Source of the DNA: Loxodes magnus
Lineage: Eukaryota > Ciliophora > Karyorelictea > Loxodida > Loxodidae
Direction of reading: 5' to 3'
Length of the DNA: 64,000 bases
Assembly (NCBI GenBank): GCA_946699065.1
Contig: CAMPDV010000131.1
Coordinates: 620,001-684,000 of the forward strand
In this document: piece by piece, positions 33,860-46,769 of the stretch
Position numbering within the stretch: position 1 is the stretch's first letter
Layout of the letters: the number at the start of each line of letters is the position of its first letter
Translations under genes and position numbers: made by a program
The notes under the pieces: model-generated
Databases searched by the model: none
What the model was told of the DNA's origin: nothing
What the model saw: the letters and a program-made list of their open reading frames with translations, nothing else

Positions 33860-36295
33860 TCTTTTTAGTGAGTTAGTAACTTTACAAGTAATAGAGAATG
33901 AAACTGCTAAGGCGCTGTAATACCAATAGTAGCTAAAGATATGACGGCATATTACGATATACATAATTACCCAATTTGATTTAATCTGAACGAGTTTTCA
34001 AACTTATAGGAAGTGAAGGAGATCCTAAATTAATACGGTTAAATCAAAGGTGATCTAATTCAACCTACCCAAACACAACGATTCTAACAGGCAGATGCAT
34101 AATATAAGTAGACTTATAGAATATCGAAGAAGCCAACAAAATCCCTGAAACAATATATCTGCATGGAATGAAAACGAGACTGGTACACCCAGCAAACTAT
34201 AACTGCAACCAATGTAAAAAGAAAGGACACATGGACACATAATGTAGAAGAGTTGAAGCAGCCAAGAAAAAGAAAATTTACTTAAAGGAATTGGAGTCTC
34301 ATAAAGAGAAATAAACCTAGTACTAAATCAACCCAGAGCGGAAAAGATGTAGGAAGAAAAAATGACAGAATAGGTTGAAGACAAAATGATCACAGAAGAA
34401 CTTAAAGAAGATTAGGAAAATTTCTGAAAAGGAAACTTAAAAACGCTTTTAAAAATTAAGTTAAACTAATGTAAAAAACTTTTACCTCCCAAAGAACTTA
34501 AAAATAATATTTCTCTTAAAATGTGAATTGAACATATATGAAATGATGAGACAAAGAAGTATTGAGAGATTTAGGTAAGCTAGAAAAGAATTAATATAAA
34601 GCTAAGATAAGCACTTAAAATTGATATGATAAATGGTAAAGAAAGGATATAAAAAATCTAGATAATATTATAAATCTCTCAAACAATAAAGGAAATTAAT
34701 TAAAACATGTCAACCATGGGAAAAGCTAATTAAGTAAAGAGCAATAAGCAAGATAAGAGTGAGAAAACAGAAATAAATGGAAATAATAAAAATTAACTAA
34801 AATATATAGAACAAAAAGACTGATAGATATAAATGTATAGCATACTAATTATAATAGGCCAATTATATATAAGCATATAAGCAGATCCTATAAAAAAACA
34901 ATCAGGATTAAGTAAAAGAAGAAATAAAAGAATTGCAAATTCAAGAAAACGTGTAAAAAGTATAAAAAGTTATTCTGAAGGAAAATTTGTTAGCACCGAT
35001 AAAAAAGGATGTTTCTGATAAACTAACAATAAAAATAGGCACAGCAAATGTAAGAGGTGTCAGAGGTACAAAAAATACATTAGCTAATTTTATGAAACAT
35101 AAAAAAAACACATTATGGCTATATAAGAAATTTAGATTGAAAACCAAAATAACACGTGCAGCATAGCAGGATTTAAAAGTTTATCTAAAGTTGGTTCTAA
35201 AAAAGGGAAAGGGGTAGCTTTTTATATTAAAAATGAAATAAGCAATGAGGTAAAAGAAATAGAAAACGAGGTGAATTAAACTATGTTATTTGGTAGAGCT
35301 CGTGTGATAGCTATTGAAGTTATGAAAAAATTGCAATAATTAATATATATGCACCAGTAGCAAACGATAATGATTAATATGAAGCATTTTATAATTTATT
35401 TTATTCACTATACCTAAAATAAAAAAAAAAAGGTCTTAAAATAATAATTATAGGAGACTGAAATGCTCACATTGAAAAATTACCTCCAAGACAGACAAAC
35501 TTAGCAGGTAGAAAGATGCTAATTTATGTAATAAAATACCTTGATATGTATAGATCAAGTTAATTTAGGAACTTATGTCTTCTAAAATAAAGAATACAAA
35601 ATTAATTATTTCATCTTTGAAGGATCAATCATAGAAAATATAATTAAGAGTAATTTTTACTACTCATATGTGATAGAAGATAATAGACTTGGTATCATAT
35701 AAATAAGGATTAGAAAGGAAACATGTCAACATTTGTAAACGACAGAAATAAATTACCAACTACTAAAAGAAAAGAACTTTGAGGAAAGATTTGAAAGATA
35801 TATACAAGAAAATGTACACAATGAAGAAATGGTTAATATGAATGGAGAATAAATGTATGAATGATAAAAAAATTAAATCCAAGAAGGTGTAAAAAGGATA
35901 TGTGGAATGAAAAAAGAAAATAGAAATTAATTATAGTACTCAGAATTAACAAAATAGAAAAGAATATACTTTAATAAATGTAGCAAATAAGTAAAAACAA
36001 TGGTAAAGAATGGTAGTAAGTTCGGTGAAGGAATAGAAAGAGAAATATATAATGAATACTAAATATCAAGAAAAGAATTCATTAAGGCAAGAAAAAAAGA
36101 TTAAAAGAATTAATTTAATTTATTTATGGATAAAAAGAAGCTTAACTGTAATGTGGAAAAAAACAAAAAAATCTATTTAATAGGAAGTAAATACAATGAA
36201 CACCGCTAATAAAAGAGGATGTACAAGATTTGGAAACGAATGAAGAAAATTAAATGAAGAAGGAGACAATACTTTACCTACGGTTTTTAAAAATT
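33860..36295 (+). pseudogene. LINE family A, partial copy (ORF1 end to start of RT)
   Basis: Starting within ORF1 (DIHNYPIQF, about 33,955), it carries the zinc knuckle CNQCKKKGHMDTQC (34,204-34,245). The ORF2 linker and APE follow: KIGTANVRGVRG (about 35,030) and GDWNAHIEKLPP (35,453 onward, Trp = TGA). Similarity stops after GDNTLPT at about 36,290, before the RT palm. A small deletion near 35,110 shifts the frame in APE. Loss of the 3' half is unusual for LINE insertions and points to later rearrangement at about 36.3 kb. Confidence 0.8.
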
Positions 36296-36345
36296 AAATT
36301 AAATTATATAATGTTTGCCTTTCAGCTTAATAAAAGGATTTTTTA

Positions 36346-37800
36346 TGATATCACCTCCTTTTTAAACTCTTTAACCTTCATTACTGTTATGATTTGACTT
36401 TATTTTTTTACGATTTTATTTCTCTTCATCTTTAATCTTTGTTCATATTAAGGATAATTATTTTAATTCTTCTTTATTTTCATATTACTAATGGGTTTAG
36501 TTTTTGCTCATTCATTCCTAAAATCAAGTTATTTGTTAATGCTTTTGTTTTATTCTAGACCATGTTTTTTTTATCTTAAGATCAATATCTTCTAATAATT
36601 ATTTATTCTTTTTTGTTTCTTAAATTATTAAAAGTTGATTATATTCTAGCATCTCTCTCAAGTTTTTTTCTATTTTTTATTAAATTAGTTTTTTATTTGA
36701 AATTTATTCTTTCCTTATTTTTAGATTTATGTTTGTGCTTAGATTTTATAATGTTTCTTGTGTCTGAAGACTGTTTTCTTATATAATTTATCTGTAATAT
36801 TATCAATCAAAGACGTGTTCAAATTTTTCTTATTGATTACAAATACATAATATTTACTTTTAATAAATGTGTCTTTCTGAGAGATCAGCTCTAAAAAATA
36901 TTAATTGCGTTCTAAATCTATAAATTAATTATTATTATTTTATTAACTCTTTGTTTGTTGTAATAAAAGTAATTTTTTTTAATTTAGTCTCATTTTTAAA
37001 TTCTTTATAAATTATTTTTGCTGTTTTCATTTTTTATATTCTCTTTATTGTTTCCTTGAAAAATTTTGTTTGTATTTTTTTTAGATTTTTTTAGTATAAT
37101 TTTTTATGTTAAGGTCTTTTATTTATTCATTGTTTATTTCATAGTATTTTTCAATTTTTTTAATGTTATTTTTATATTTTGAGTTCTATTTTTAACTCTG
37201 TTTGAAAAGTTATTAGAATTTTTTATCATTATCTGTTTTTTTCTTTTTCTCGATCATTTCTGAATTAATCTTATAACTTCTTGGAGAATTTTAAAAATCT
37301 TTATGGTGTTGAATCTTCAAATTTATATCAGTTACAATCTATATATTATATTTCTTTAAATGATACTTACGGAATTTTTAAGTATTTTCTTATGATTTAT
37401 CTTTGTGCTATTTAAATTTTATTCTTTCACTTTGTAATTCCTACTTAAATACTATATGGGATTAATTCCTACCAATATTCTAGTTTTGGCATTATAAATA
37501 ATCTGAATAAGTTCTTAAAGTTAATTAGCTATGTTTTTTTATAATATTTTTTCTTAAAGACTTTATAATTCTTTAATTTATCAATTATTTTTATTATCAT
37601 TTTTTAATTTTGATGCTTTTTTTAAATTAAATATATTTTAAATTTATTTAGTCTTCACATCTCTCAAAATACTGCACAATTATTTTCCAGCATTTTTCTG
37701 TCCTCTTCACTTGCTTTTATGTTGTTAAAACTATTTTCTTTTATAGAAAATTAATCTTTTCATTCGAATATCTTTAATTCTTTATCAAATTTTTAACTTA
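36346..37800 (-). mobile_element. 3' fragment of a third LINE (family C)
   Basis: On the minus strand the altered code gives a long Lys/Gln-rich frame. It includes ADLSERHIYQKQILCICN then EHVFD (about 36,830-36,890). This aligns with the C-terminal ORF2 motif of family B (ELSNRHINVRYSIICLCG...DHIFEC). The last Cys position reads as TGA Trp or is lost. A coiled coil (KIEKNLREMLEYNQLLIIQE) and the 3' terminus GGTGATATCA (plus strand 36,346-36,355) follow. RT and endonuclease are absent, as expected for a 5'-truncated LINE insertion. It lies just downstream of the kinase-WD40 gene. Assignment to a separate family is inference. Confidence 0.55.
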
Positions 37801-37822
37801 CCTGCTATCCTTATAAGGACAA

Positions 37823-39754
37823 TTATAAAATTCTCTTAAAATTCCATTTTCTTATTGTTTCATCGTAGCTTCCTGATACAATTCATTTCTGGTCACTTGT
37901 TATGACTACAGATTAAACTGGATCCGTATGTCCGATCAAAGTTCTCGTACAGCTTCCAGTCTGAAAATCCCAAATTTTAATTGTCTTATCGTAACTTCCC
38001 GATAAAATTCATTTCTAATCACTTGTTATTATTGTAGACCAAACTGAATCCGTATGTCCAGTTAAGGTAAGCTTACAGCTATTAGTTTAAAAGCTTCAGA
38101 TCTTTATTGTTGTATCGTAACTTCCCGATACAATTCATTTTTAATCACTTGTTGTGGCTACTGAATTAACTCAACTCGTATGTCCAGTCAAAGTACTCTT
38201 GCAGCTATTTGTTAAAAAATCTCAGATCTTTATCGTTCTATCGTAGCTTCCCGATACAATTCATTTCTGATCATTTGTCGTTGCTACCGATAAAACCGAA
38301 TCCATATGTCCAATCAAAGTACTCTTACAGCTTCCAGTCTGAAAATCTCAGATCTTTATTGTTTTATCTGGAGATGCTGAGATAATTCATTTCTGGTCTC
38401 TTGTTATTACTATAGATGAAATTGAAACTGCATGTCCAGTCATTAATTTGCTTTATTCTAGTTGAATATTTTATATATTTGCGATGCTCGAACCGTCGAA
38501 ATTGCATTTTCTTATTTCACCATTTATCATTTTGATATCTTATAATTATGAATTTCTGAAATCACAACCCACAAAACATGAATCTCTCAAATCAACTTCT
38601 TTTAGTTTCACTTTACTCATATCTAAGTTAATAAACACAAAACCTAAATAATTTAGCATTTTTATCGCATTTCCTGAAGCTTAAACTATCTAATAACTCC
38701 ATTTAGACACCTTTATTACCTCTAATAATTTTTAATCTATTTAACTGCTTCTTATATTCTCTAACTATTAAAAGATATCTGTCTGCTCTATTAAATTTTT
38801 GCTATTTATTATGCTTTATTTTATCCACTAAATTGTAATCTTTTATTCCCTAAACTACTATAAGAATTGTCTTATTTCTTAACTACTCATATTTACAATT
38901 TATATGTTTTCGAAATTACCAACAGGGCTAACTTAGATTTATGGTATTCCAAGTAATTAATTTATTATTTACTTTATATATTCTATTTCCAATCTATTTT
39001 AAGGTTTCTACTATCAGCATCCTCTTATTATTTATGCAAAGCTTTAAGGACATTCTTAAGGTATTTACTCTCTGTCTCCATCTTTAACTAACTTTATTAT
39101 TACCGAATCAGCTGCATTTCTGTAAGGAAGTTATCTTGTTGCTATTTCCCAAAATACCATGCCCAAAGCATATATATCTGATTACTTACTGTATATAGGT
39201 TAAAGGATCAGTAACTCTGGAGCCATTCAACGTGTAGTTCCAACTTATTAAACTGAGCTTAAAGATTTTGACTCCGTTTTTATTTTAGATAAGCCAAAAT
39301 CAGTAATTTTGGCATTATAGTTAGCATCCAATAGTATATTATTACTTTTTAAGTCTCTATGAATAATATTTAATTCATGAATATACTATAATCCCTATAC
39401 TATCTATAGACATATCTTATACCTTAACTCCCATTATATCTCATCTGCACTATGCAAAAATTTATATAACGATTATTACATTAACTCCATAACCAAACTC
39501 ATTGGAGAAGCACAATATCCATATAATGTTACTACATTTGGATGCCTAAGCTTTTTTAATATCTTAAACTCTTATCAAAATTCATTAGTTGCCTCATTCG
39601 AAGCACTTTAATTTAATAACTCCTTTATAGCCACGTCAGTACTTCCTTACCATTTCCCTTTATACACAATACCAGAATTTCCACTATCAATTGGAGCAAC
39701 TTATTATAAATTCTAACTTTCTATAACGAAATCTTGATCAATGCTAGATTCCAT
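37823..39754 (-). CDS. TKL-type kinase / pentapeptide-like / WD40 protein, copy 2 (complete)
   Basis: ATG 39,754 to TAA 37,825-37,823 is 1,932 nt, exactly 644 codons, with no frame break. The layout is the same as copy 1: kinase at residues about 20-265 with Lys44, HRDLKSNN and DFG intact, Gln-rich linker, pentapeptide-like segment at about 380-435, then WD40. Here the array has five units, and the last ends DETIRKWNF, like the terminal unit of the WD40 gene at 22 kb. The C-terminus therefore looks natural. Differences from copy 1 include Q21P and F27S, the latter in the glycine loop (GNSGIVYKG). TAA at 37,825-37,823 is chosen as stop because similarity to WD40 ends there and further TAA/TAG codons cluster behind it. 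In this code it could be read through. Confidence 0.88.
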
Positions 39755-40879
39755 TTATAAGTAATAATTTACATAAATAAAATTTATAAAAAATACAAAT
39801 AATTGGAAATTAAAAGTTAAAGCTTTATTTTCTAAAATAACTTCTATCATTTGGTCAAAGCGAAGGAATATTGTACCTAAAAAACAGTACTGTAGAAATA
39901 TGCGTATAAGCAAACTTCTTCATTAATATTAATGATTAAACGACCTAGACCGATCTTCTATTTTAAGAAATCTAAATTTAGCAAACTTTATTTGAAAATT
40001 AATAATCATAAGTGAATTTTTTAATTGAAGGATTTGCCAATTAAAAATAAATTCAGTCTTAATTTAAAGTTTTAAATAAATCAGAATAATATGAAATGCA
40101 CCCAAAATTTAAATTTTACTTAATCTGAAGAAAAAATTTAAAGCATACTTAGTAAAAAAATGCCATGAATCTCTAAATAAAGGGATATTACTGAATTTAA
40201 TTTGTTAAACTTTAAATTTTAAAATAAAGAATTATTAAATAAATTCTATATAATCAAAGCTAAAATTTAATACTATAAGAACAAAATTTTATCCTGAGTA
40301 AAGAACTTGATAAAAATGATTAACAATGATCAGAATAGAGTTTGCAATTTTAAGAAAATCATAACAAAAATATTAAGATATTCATAATCTACATTTCTAT
40401 GTTTTTTTTTTGGGTTTAAAATCTTTTTGGCTTAATTTGCTATTTCTTGATTTTTACTATTTAGAAATATTTATTATTTTATTTCTCTGCTATTTTTCTT
40501 TCTGCATTTTATATTTTTCTTTTAAATATTTATTTTAGTTTTAATATCTAACCATTTTTTCTATTAAATAAATTTATTTCTTTTATGTTAAAATTTATTT
40601 TTTTATTTTTTCTCAGCATTTATTAGTATTTTTAAGATTTTTTAACCTCTTGCCTCCCCTTAATTCTCATACTATTGAACGTTGAAATATGAACTAGATT
40701 TATAATAAATTCGAATTATTCTTTTAGGTTTTGCTTGTCAATTAATTAGTTAAGAATTAATATATTCCTCTATATTCTTCTTTATAGGCTTCTTTCTAAT
40801 TTCTTATTTTAAATTTTTTAAGTTATAACTAAGTTTAAATTATTAGAGTTTTTCATTTTATTAGATAATTTATTATTAA

Positions 40880-41303
40880 AAAAATTTGGATGAAGGATGC
40901 GGTCAAGAGAACTAGTAGGTAATCTGGTTCAGTGTATACTGCATTGCGAGTAATCTCACACTAGATGCCTCAACAGGAAAAGATGGACAAGCTCGAAAGA
41001 GACAAGCCTAACTTGCACGAGGGTTCTCGTTAGTAGCATGAAAGTTTGGCTGATGAACCTATTGATGACTTAATAACTAATCTTATCTGTAACCTATTCA
41101 AGAAAACTTGAACATTGATTCAAGATTCGAGAATAATCTTTAATAAGTAGATTTCTTATTTGGCGAAGCTGACATGACTCATTACTACTATAATTTAAAT
41201 AAGAAGTATGAAAATTTTTTTATTTATATAAATATTAATATTGAAAGAGATGAACACAAACGAGGTACTACGCACTCTATAATAATCTTTATTTATTTAT
41301 TAT
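40880..41303 (+). mobile_element. SINE-like or truncated LINE element with LINE-A tail, copy 2
   Basis: The duplicate of 3,122-3,545, present before the segmental duplication. The tail has one extra ATT unit (TTTATTTATTTATTATTG). One substitution breaks the small hairpin stem (GCGAG versus GTGAG). The family-A 3' motif lies at 41,261-41,279. Confidence 0.55.
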
Positions 41304-44300
41304 TGTTATACTGATTTTGTTATATTAAAGTTTTATTTTAAATATAATTGGTTTCTTTGCTTAAAAATTCTATTTCCTCCTATCTATTTATAAGATTAAG
41401 AATTAAAATCTTAAATTTATCAAACTCTTACCTAATAATAGGTAAATTTTTAAAATATTAATTTTTTTTCAATTTTTGCAAGATATATTTTCTTTAATTT
41501 AAATTATTATATTATTTTTCGTTAAACAAATTATTTTCGTTTTTTTGTATATCTCTATGAAATTTTCTTCTATTCATATTAATTCTTCCTCTTCCTCTTT
41601 TGCTTTCTCTATTTCTCTTACTCATTTATTTTTCTTGTTTGACTTTATTCTTTTTATTTTAACTATTGCTTAATTTGAGATTTAAATTATAAATAACTAG
41701 ACAATTTTATTTAATAATTAGCATAATTTTTCAGTTTCTTATATGAAGATATCTATTTAGCATACCAGTTTGATGTTATTCACTCACATTCAATCTAAAT
41801 AAAATTCAAATTAGCTGCTAATTATTAATATCAACTATTATGTTCTTTTTTAAGTTTTTTTATGCTTAATTTTCTTAATTAAAATGCTTTAAATCTAGAT
41901 TTTTTGAAATTTCTTTAGCATTTTTAGATTTTAAAGCTAAAATGAATTCTTTAATCTATCTATAAAAATTAATAGTTAAGCAAACTAAGATAAAGTAGGC
42001 TTAAAATCAAGTAGAAAGATAGCATTAAAAAGATAAATAAGATATAAATGAAATTATCTACCAGAGTTAGAATTTACTTAGCTAAATATTCTCTTAGTAA
42101 TCAATTACTTAGAGTTATAAAGTTAGGAAATTAATATCATAAATAGCTATTAGAATTATAAAAGTAGGCTTATATACAAAATTTAGAATTATAGTAAACT
42201 TTTATAGAGAATAGTAAGATAAAGTAATATCCTAAAAGCAATGGAGAAAAAAGAAAAATTAAGAAATAGAGTTAATTGAAACTAACAAAGCTAAGATGTA
42301 TAGACACTAAGTTAATTCTAATTCATAAACTAAAGTAGGATGTAGTAAGATTAAGCAAAAATATCTAAATTTACAAATGCATTCAAATATTATATCCTAA
42401 CACTATAAAATCTAAAATACATCTTTTTAACTTAAAAAATATAGGGAAACTAAATTTAAGTTTAAACTAGTTATATTTAAAAACTGACAAATAAAAGGGA
42501 TTTATTTTTATTTTACCTAAAACCTTAAAATCTATTAACACTTTGAATTATAAAAAATGTACAGATTATATTAAACTTAATGATATTAAAAGAAATATGA
42601 AAAATAATAACTCTACTAATAAATAAATTATTCATATTAAATCAATATAAAGTATTATAGCTTTTTCATAACTTTAAACAGTTTATAAATAATCTACTCT
42701 TTTAGTTGTAGAAGAAAAAATTGTCTTCAAATTGTAAAAATTAAAGCTTTTTATTTACATAGGCAATTGTCATTATCTTTTCAAAGAAATAATAATTTAG
42801 ATTGAAAAATAGTTAAAAATGTATTTAAATAAATTTCTTAAATAATTAAATAAAGATATATCATTAAAGAAATTAAATTTTCTAATCTTTTACAAGTGAT
42901 GGACTTGCTTAGACTTGAAAGTTTTATTACATTTTAGTAAACTCAAAATACTTAAATATCAATTAAGATTTTTGTATGAAATAACTTTTAATTAAGGCAA
43001 AAAAGTAAATTTTTAGGTTGCTACTCTCTTTTTTATTTAGGAGATATAAAATATTTATTATTTTAGTTCTTTATTAATTTTATATTTATTCCTATGACAA
43101 ATGATTTATATTTATTTGTTTTAATTTTTTAGTATCTATGCTTATCTTTACATTTAGCTTAAGATAAATTAGTACTCTTTAAATAAGTTAGTTAGAAAAC
43201 AAAAAAACCTAATGAAAAATCATATTTACATTGCAAAAAATAACTTTAAATTTAAGTTCTTTAAAAGGTTCCCATCCAATTTAAAGACTTTGAAAAATAT
43301 AATCAATTTTCAATAAGAAATATTAACAAAAATATTAAACTGAATTGGTTAAAGAATAGTAAACAATACTGAGAATTATCAAAGATTTAATAGAACTTTA
43401 AATAATCTTTAAATGTATTCCATTTATTTTTGGTATATATTTATCTTAATATAAAATGCTTTAATACTTATTTATTTTAAGTTTTGAGTTTTTCTTATCT
43501 TAATTACATTTCTTATGTTTATAGGTATTATTAAATAAAATTATTTTATAGCTTTTTAATATTAGTTTGCCTCTCCAAAATATATCCGAAATTTATTCAT
43601 ATAAACTTTTAAAGAAAATAATTTAGTTAAATTAAATTCCTTAATCTTAAATTATAATTGATCAACTAAATAAATCTATGATGAATGATGTTTCGCTCTA
43701 TTAAATTATAGTAAATAAATTGGATAAAAGAATAAATATTCTACTATTAATTAAGGTAGTGCAATTATTGAAATTTGCTTCTACTAGTTAGAGTTTTCTT
43801 ATAAAATTAAGATATATCTATTATTTTACTAAACTCATTAAAAATATCTTCAAGTGTAAATATAAAATTTTAGAAATAATCTGAATTCAGTGCTTGCAAT
43901 TTATCATAATTTTTTTCATAAGCAAAATATTTAACCCAAGCTAGCACTTACCTCGAACTAATTATTAAATTTCATGCTAGAGTAAAAATTTATTTTTTGA
44001 ATACTTGTTTAATAAAATTTTAAGTGAATATTTGTGATTTTATTTATTGAAATAATAAAATATAAGCAATTGATATTATATAAAAGAATAGCTAAATCTA
44101 ATAAAAAATTTAATGTTATTTCAATTTGTTATACATTTATACTTGTTGCCTTTCACTTAATCTAATATGTACAACTATTATATTCTCATTTACATTTAAA
44201 AATCAAATCCTTGTTTTAAAAAACTTTCTATCATTTTCTTAGCTGCATGAACTTCTAATACATGCATGATTTCTAGTTTAATGGAAATATCTGCTTTGCC

Positions 44301-45523
44301 TGAATTTAATATACCTTCTTTTATTTACTTTTGCATTTTAATTATTTTAGTTGATATGCTTATTTAAAATTTATCTGTTTAGTTATAAATTTAAATATAC
44401 TTAGAATCAACTTGTAGTTTCTATAGCTAAGATTTAAAATGCTTACTTCGCAAGAATTCCTAATATTTCCGCTCAGCTTAATGACTAAATAATTAATGAT
44501 TATTTTAGCTTGCTCATGTTTTGCTAAAATGCAAAGAACAGCCCTTTGCATTTTTAAATTTAGAACTTTCAAATCTTAAAGCGCCAAGACTGAAATATTT
44601 CAAATGAGTTTGCTTTGAAAGAGGCGTTCACTCTATAAAACTAAATCAAACTTAGAAATTTATTACAACTGCCATATTCTAAGTTATTCAATCTTGACAT
44701 TTTGATCCAATTCTGAGGAAAGAACTGCTAGGAAGCTTAATTAATTTTTTAAAAAAATTAAGACAAAAAAATAAATTTATACTATGATTATAAAATAAAA
44801 TATTTACATTAGAAAGTATTTTAAATTATATTGCTTTATATAAACATTCTAAGTATTTAGTAATTATTAAACTTATACAATCAAATTTTATGTTTCTAGC
44901 TCTTCACTCTTTAATTTTATTATTTTTAGGAAATAATGTCTAATAATTTCTTTCCTTGCAGAATAAGATAATAAAGTTTTTTTAGACTAAATCATTTCCC
45001 CTGATTAAAATAATGCTTAATCTTCCTTAATCATTTTTCTAAAAAATATAAAATTTATCGAAAGGACTATTAAGGTAAATAAAGCAATTTAAAATTATTA
45101 AATTTGGAAAGATCTTTGAAAATACAAATAAGTTTAAGAAAATTAATAAAATATGTTAATTATTTAGATAAGTATATCCTAAAATCTCTATTCTAAAGAA
45201 CTGTTTTTCTTGTTTTTTTATTTCATAAAATATTAAAGAATATGCTTCTTTTCTTAATTTAATAAATTTAATTAAAATTAACTTTTTTTATATAATTTTC
45301 TTATTTCTTTAAACCTTTCTTTTCTCGATTATTTTATTTGAATTTAAAAAAATTTAAACTTATTTATTCTACTCTAGTAAGTGCTAGCAAATTTAAAATA
45401 TTAGACTAGTCATTTAAAGATTGCTTATTTATATTTACATTTTAAACTTTTCTAGTATCATGCTAAAAGTTAATTTTATGATTTTCGGCTTATTTATAAT
45501 GATAGACATTAAAAAAATAAAAA

Positions 45524-46185
45524 ATGGAAATGGAATAGAATATACGACTATCTAAAAATTAGGCAAGGAACGCAAGAAGAAGAGCTAACAAAGAACTAGA
45601 GGAGAAGTAGAAATCAATGGAACACTTATCAAGCTACTCTTCAGAAGGCAAAGTAATGGTTGGACAAGTTAATGAGAGCACTTCGCTTTCTATTGAAATG
45701 GAAAAGATGAAAAAATTAATTTCTAAATATGAAGAAGAAACATATAATCAAGGAGAAAGAATTAGAGAGCTTATGAATAACATTGAGGATTAAAATAACG
45801 AACTATTAATTCTTAGGAAATAGCTTATATAAAACAATATTGTGACAGAACAATAGCTCAGTCTTAAAATAATTTCAAACAAGGGTAAATATGAGTATTG
45901 AAGTCCTCCCTTCTTAAGCAAAAGATTAAGAAATAAATATAGAATAAAATGTTGATAAAAGTTTAATTAAAAGAATAGAACAAATAGAAAAATTAGTTTT
46001 GCCTTAGTTGAATAAAAAAAAATAGACAAAAAATTGTTGATGTTATAGGTCGAAATATCACTTATTAAAAAATTGAAAAAAATGATAAAAATGATAAAAA
46101 TGATAAAAATGATAAAAATTGAAAAAAAGAGAAGAAATAAAAACATGAAGGATGTTAAACAAACTTTGAATAACCGACTCAGGAA
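45524..46185 (+). CDS. Gag-like coiled-coil protein of E2
   Basis: From ATG 45,524 (MEMEQNIRLSKNQARNARR) the frame continues through a Ser-rich stretch (SSYSSEGKVMVGQV) to a coiled coil (YNQGERIRELMNNIEDQNNE). The same protein is encoded by E6 at the right edge (YNQGEKIRELINTIEDQNNE), confirming the frame. Downstream the sequence becomes Lys/Ile-rich and includes a 10-bp simple repeat (46,078-46,120). I find no intact zinc knuckle, so an internal deletion relative to the full E6-type element is likely. The stop is uncertain. Confidence 0.65.
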
Positions 46186-46298
46186 TTTATAAATAGAAAT
46201 TATTTAGTGGTAACATGGAAAATTCATTGTGGTAGCCACCCACATTCAAAAAAAGGCCGTGGTATACATCCACGTTAAAAAAAAGGCGGAGCGAAATC

Positions 46299-46309
46299 GG
46301 TTTGAATCC
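46299..46309 (+). promoter_or_regulatory. B-box-like motif in the E2 3' region
   Basis: GGTTTGAATCC matches the Pol III B-box consensus GGTTCGANTCC except for one C-to-T. It lies near the 3' end rather than the 5' end of the element. If real it may reflect a tRNA-like 3' domain recognised by a reverse transcriptase, not a promoter. No matching A-box was found at standard spacing. Confidence 0.3.
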
Positions 46310-46769
46310 CGAAGAACTCCAAAACTCTTAACATTTAGTTTACATTATTATTATTATTATTATTATAATGATAGACATCATTTAATTTTAATCTTAATAA
46401 TTTTCTATATTTTCTTCTAATTTAATTCAAGCAACTTTTTCTTTAAATTTTACTTCATTTAGTTTCCTCTTAAGTTATATCATTTCTTTTGCGATTTAAA
46501 TTAGTTTTGGATAAAATAATTATAGAAATCTAGAATTTAACTCAAGAGGTTTATTTCATTAATTTAATATCTTAAAAAGTATAAAATATTATATTGATGA
46601 TTTGTAATAAAATTTTATAAGAAAACACAAATTAAATTGAAATTTTCTTAAATTTGTCTTTACATTTCAATCTTTATTTTAGTAAACTATAACCTAAAAT
46701 ACTTTTTAATTTATTTTATCTTTTATTCAAAAAGAATATTAAATTAAAGCACTTTTAAATTTATTATTT

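Larger units (their letters stand above)
45510..46362 (+). mobile_element. Gag-only element E2 with 16-bp TSD and identifiable empty site
   Basis: The 853-bp insertion is flanked by TTATAATGATAGACAT at 45,494-45,509 and 46,363-46,378. Duplication copy 1 holds a single TTATAATGATAGACAT at 7,724-7,739 with matching flanks: a perfect pre-insertion site. The element begins with an A-run and ATGGA and ends in an (ATT)n tail at about 46,345-46,362. Its 3' region has two hairpins (GTGG TAG CCAC at 46,229-46,239; CGTGG loop CCACG at 46,258-46,274). It also has GGTTTGAATCC at 46,299-46,309, one mismatch from the tRNA B-box. Confidence 0.93.
37840..46769. repeat. Segmental duplication, copy 2
   Basis: Direct repeat of 1-8,128. 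High identity begins at about 37,915, inside the WD40 array. To the left, one further stretch of WD40 sequence is clearly more diverged. It ends at about 46,769 where the two copies part. It includes the 853-bp gag element E2, absent from copy 1. Without E2 the two copies are almost equal in length. Confidence 0.93.

Noticed and set aside
37796..37804. Perfect-looking 5' splice site CAGGTAAGT (minus strand) after the kinase-WD40 gene
   Set aside because: It lies beyond the end of WD40 similarity and the TAA, and I see no matching acceptor that would join a sensible exon.
46229..46420. Small plus-strand frame with a Tyr run
   Set aside because: It spans the 3' non-coding end of E2, its ATT tail and the TSD; the Tyr run is the simple repeat.
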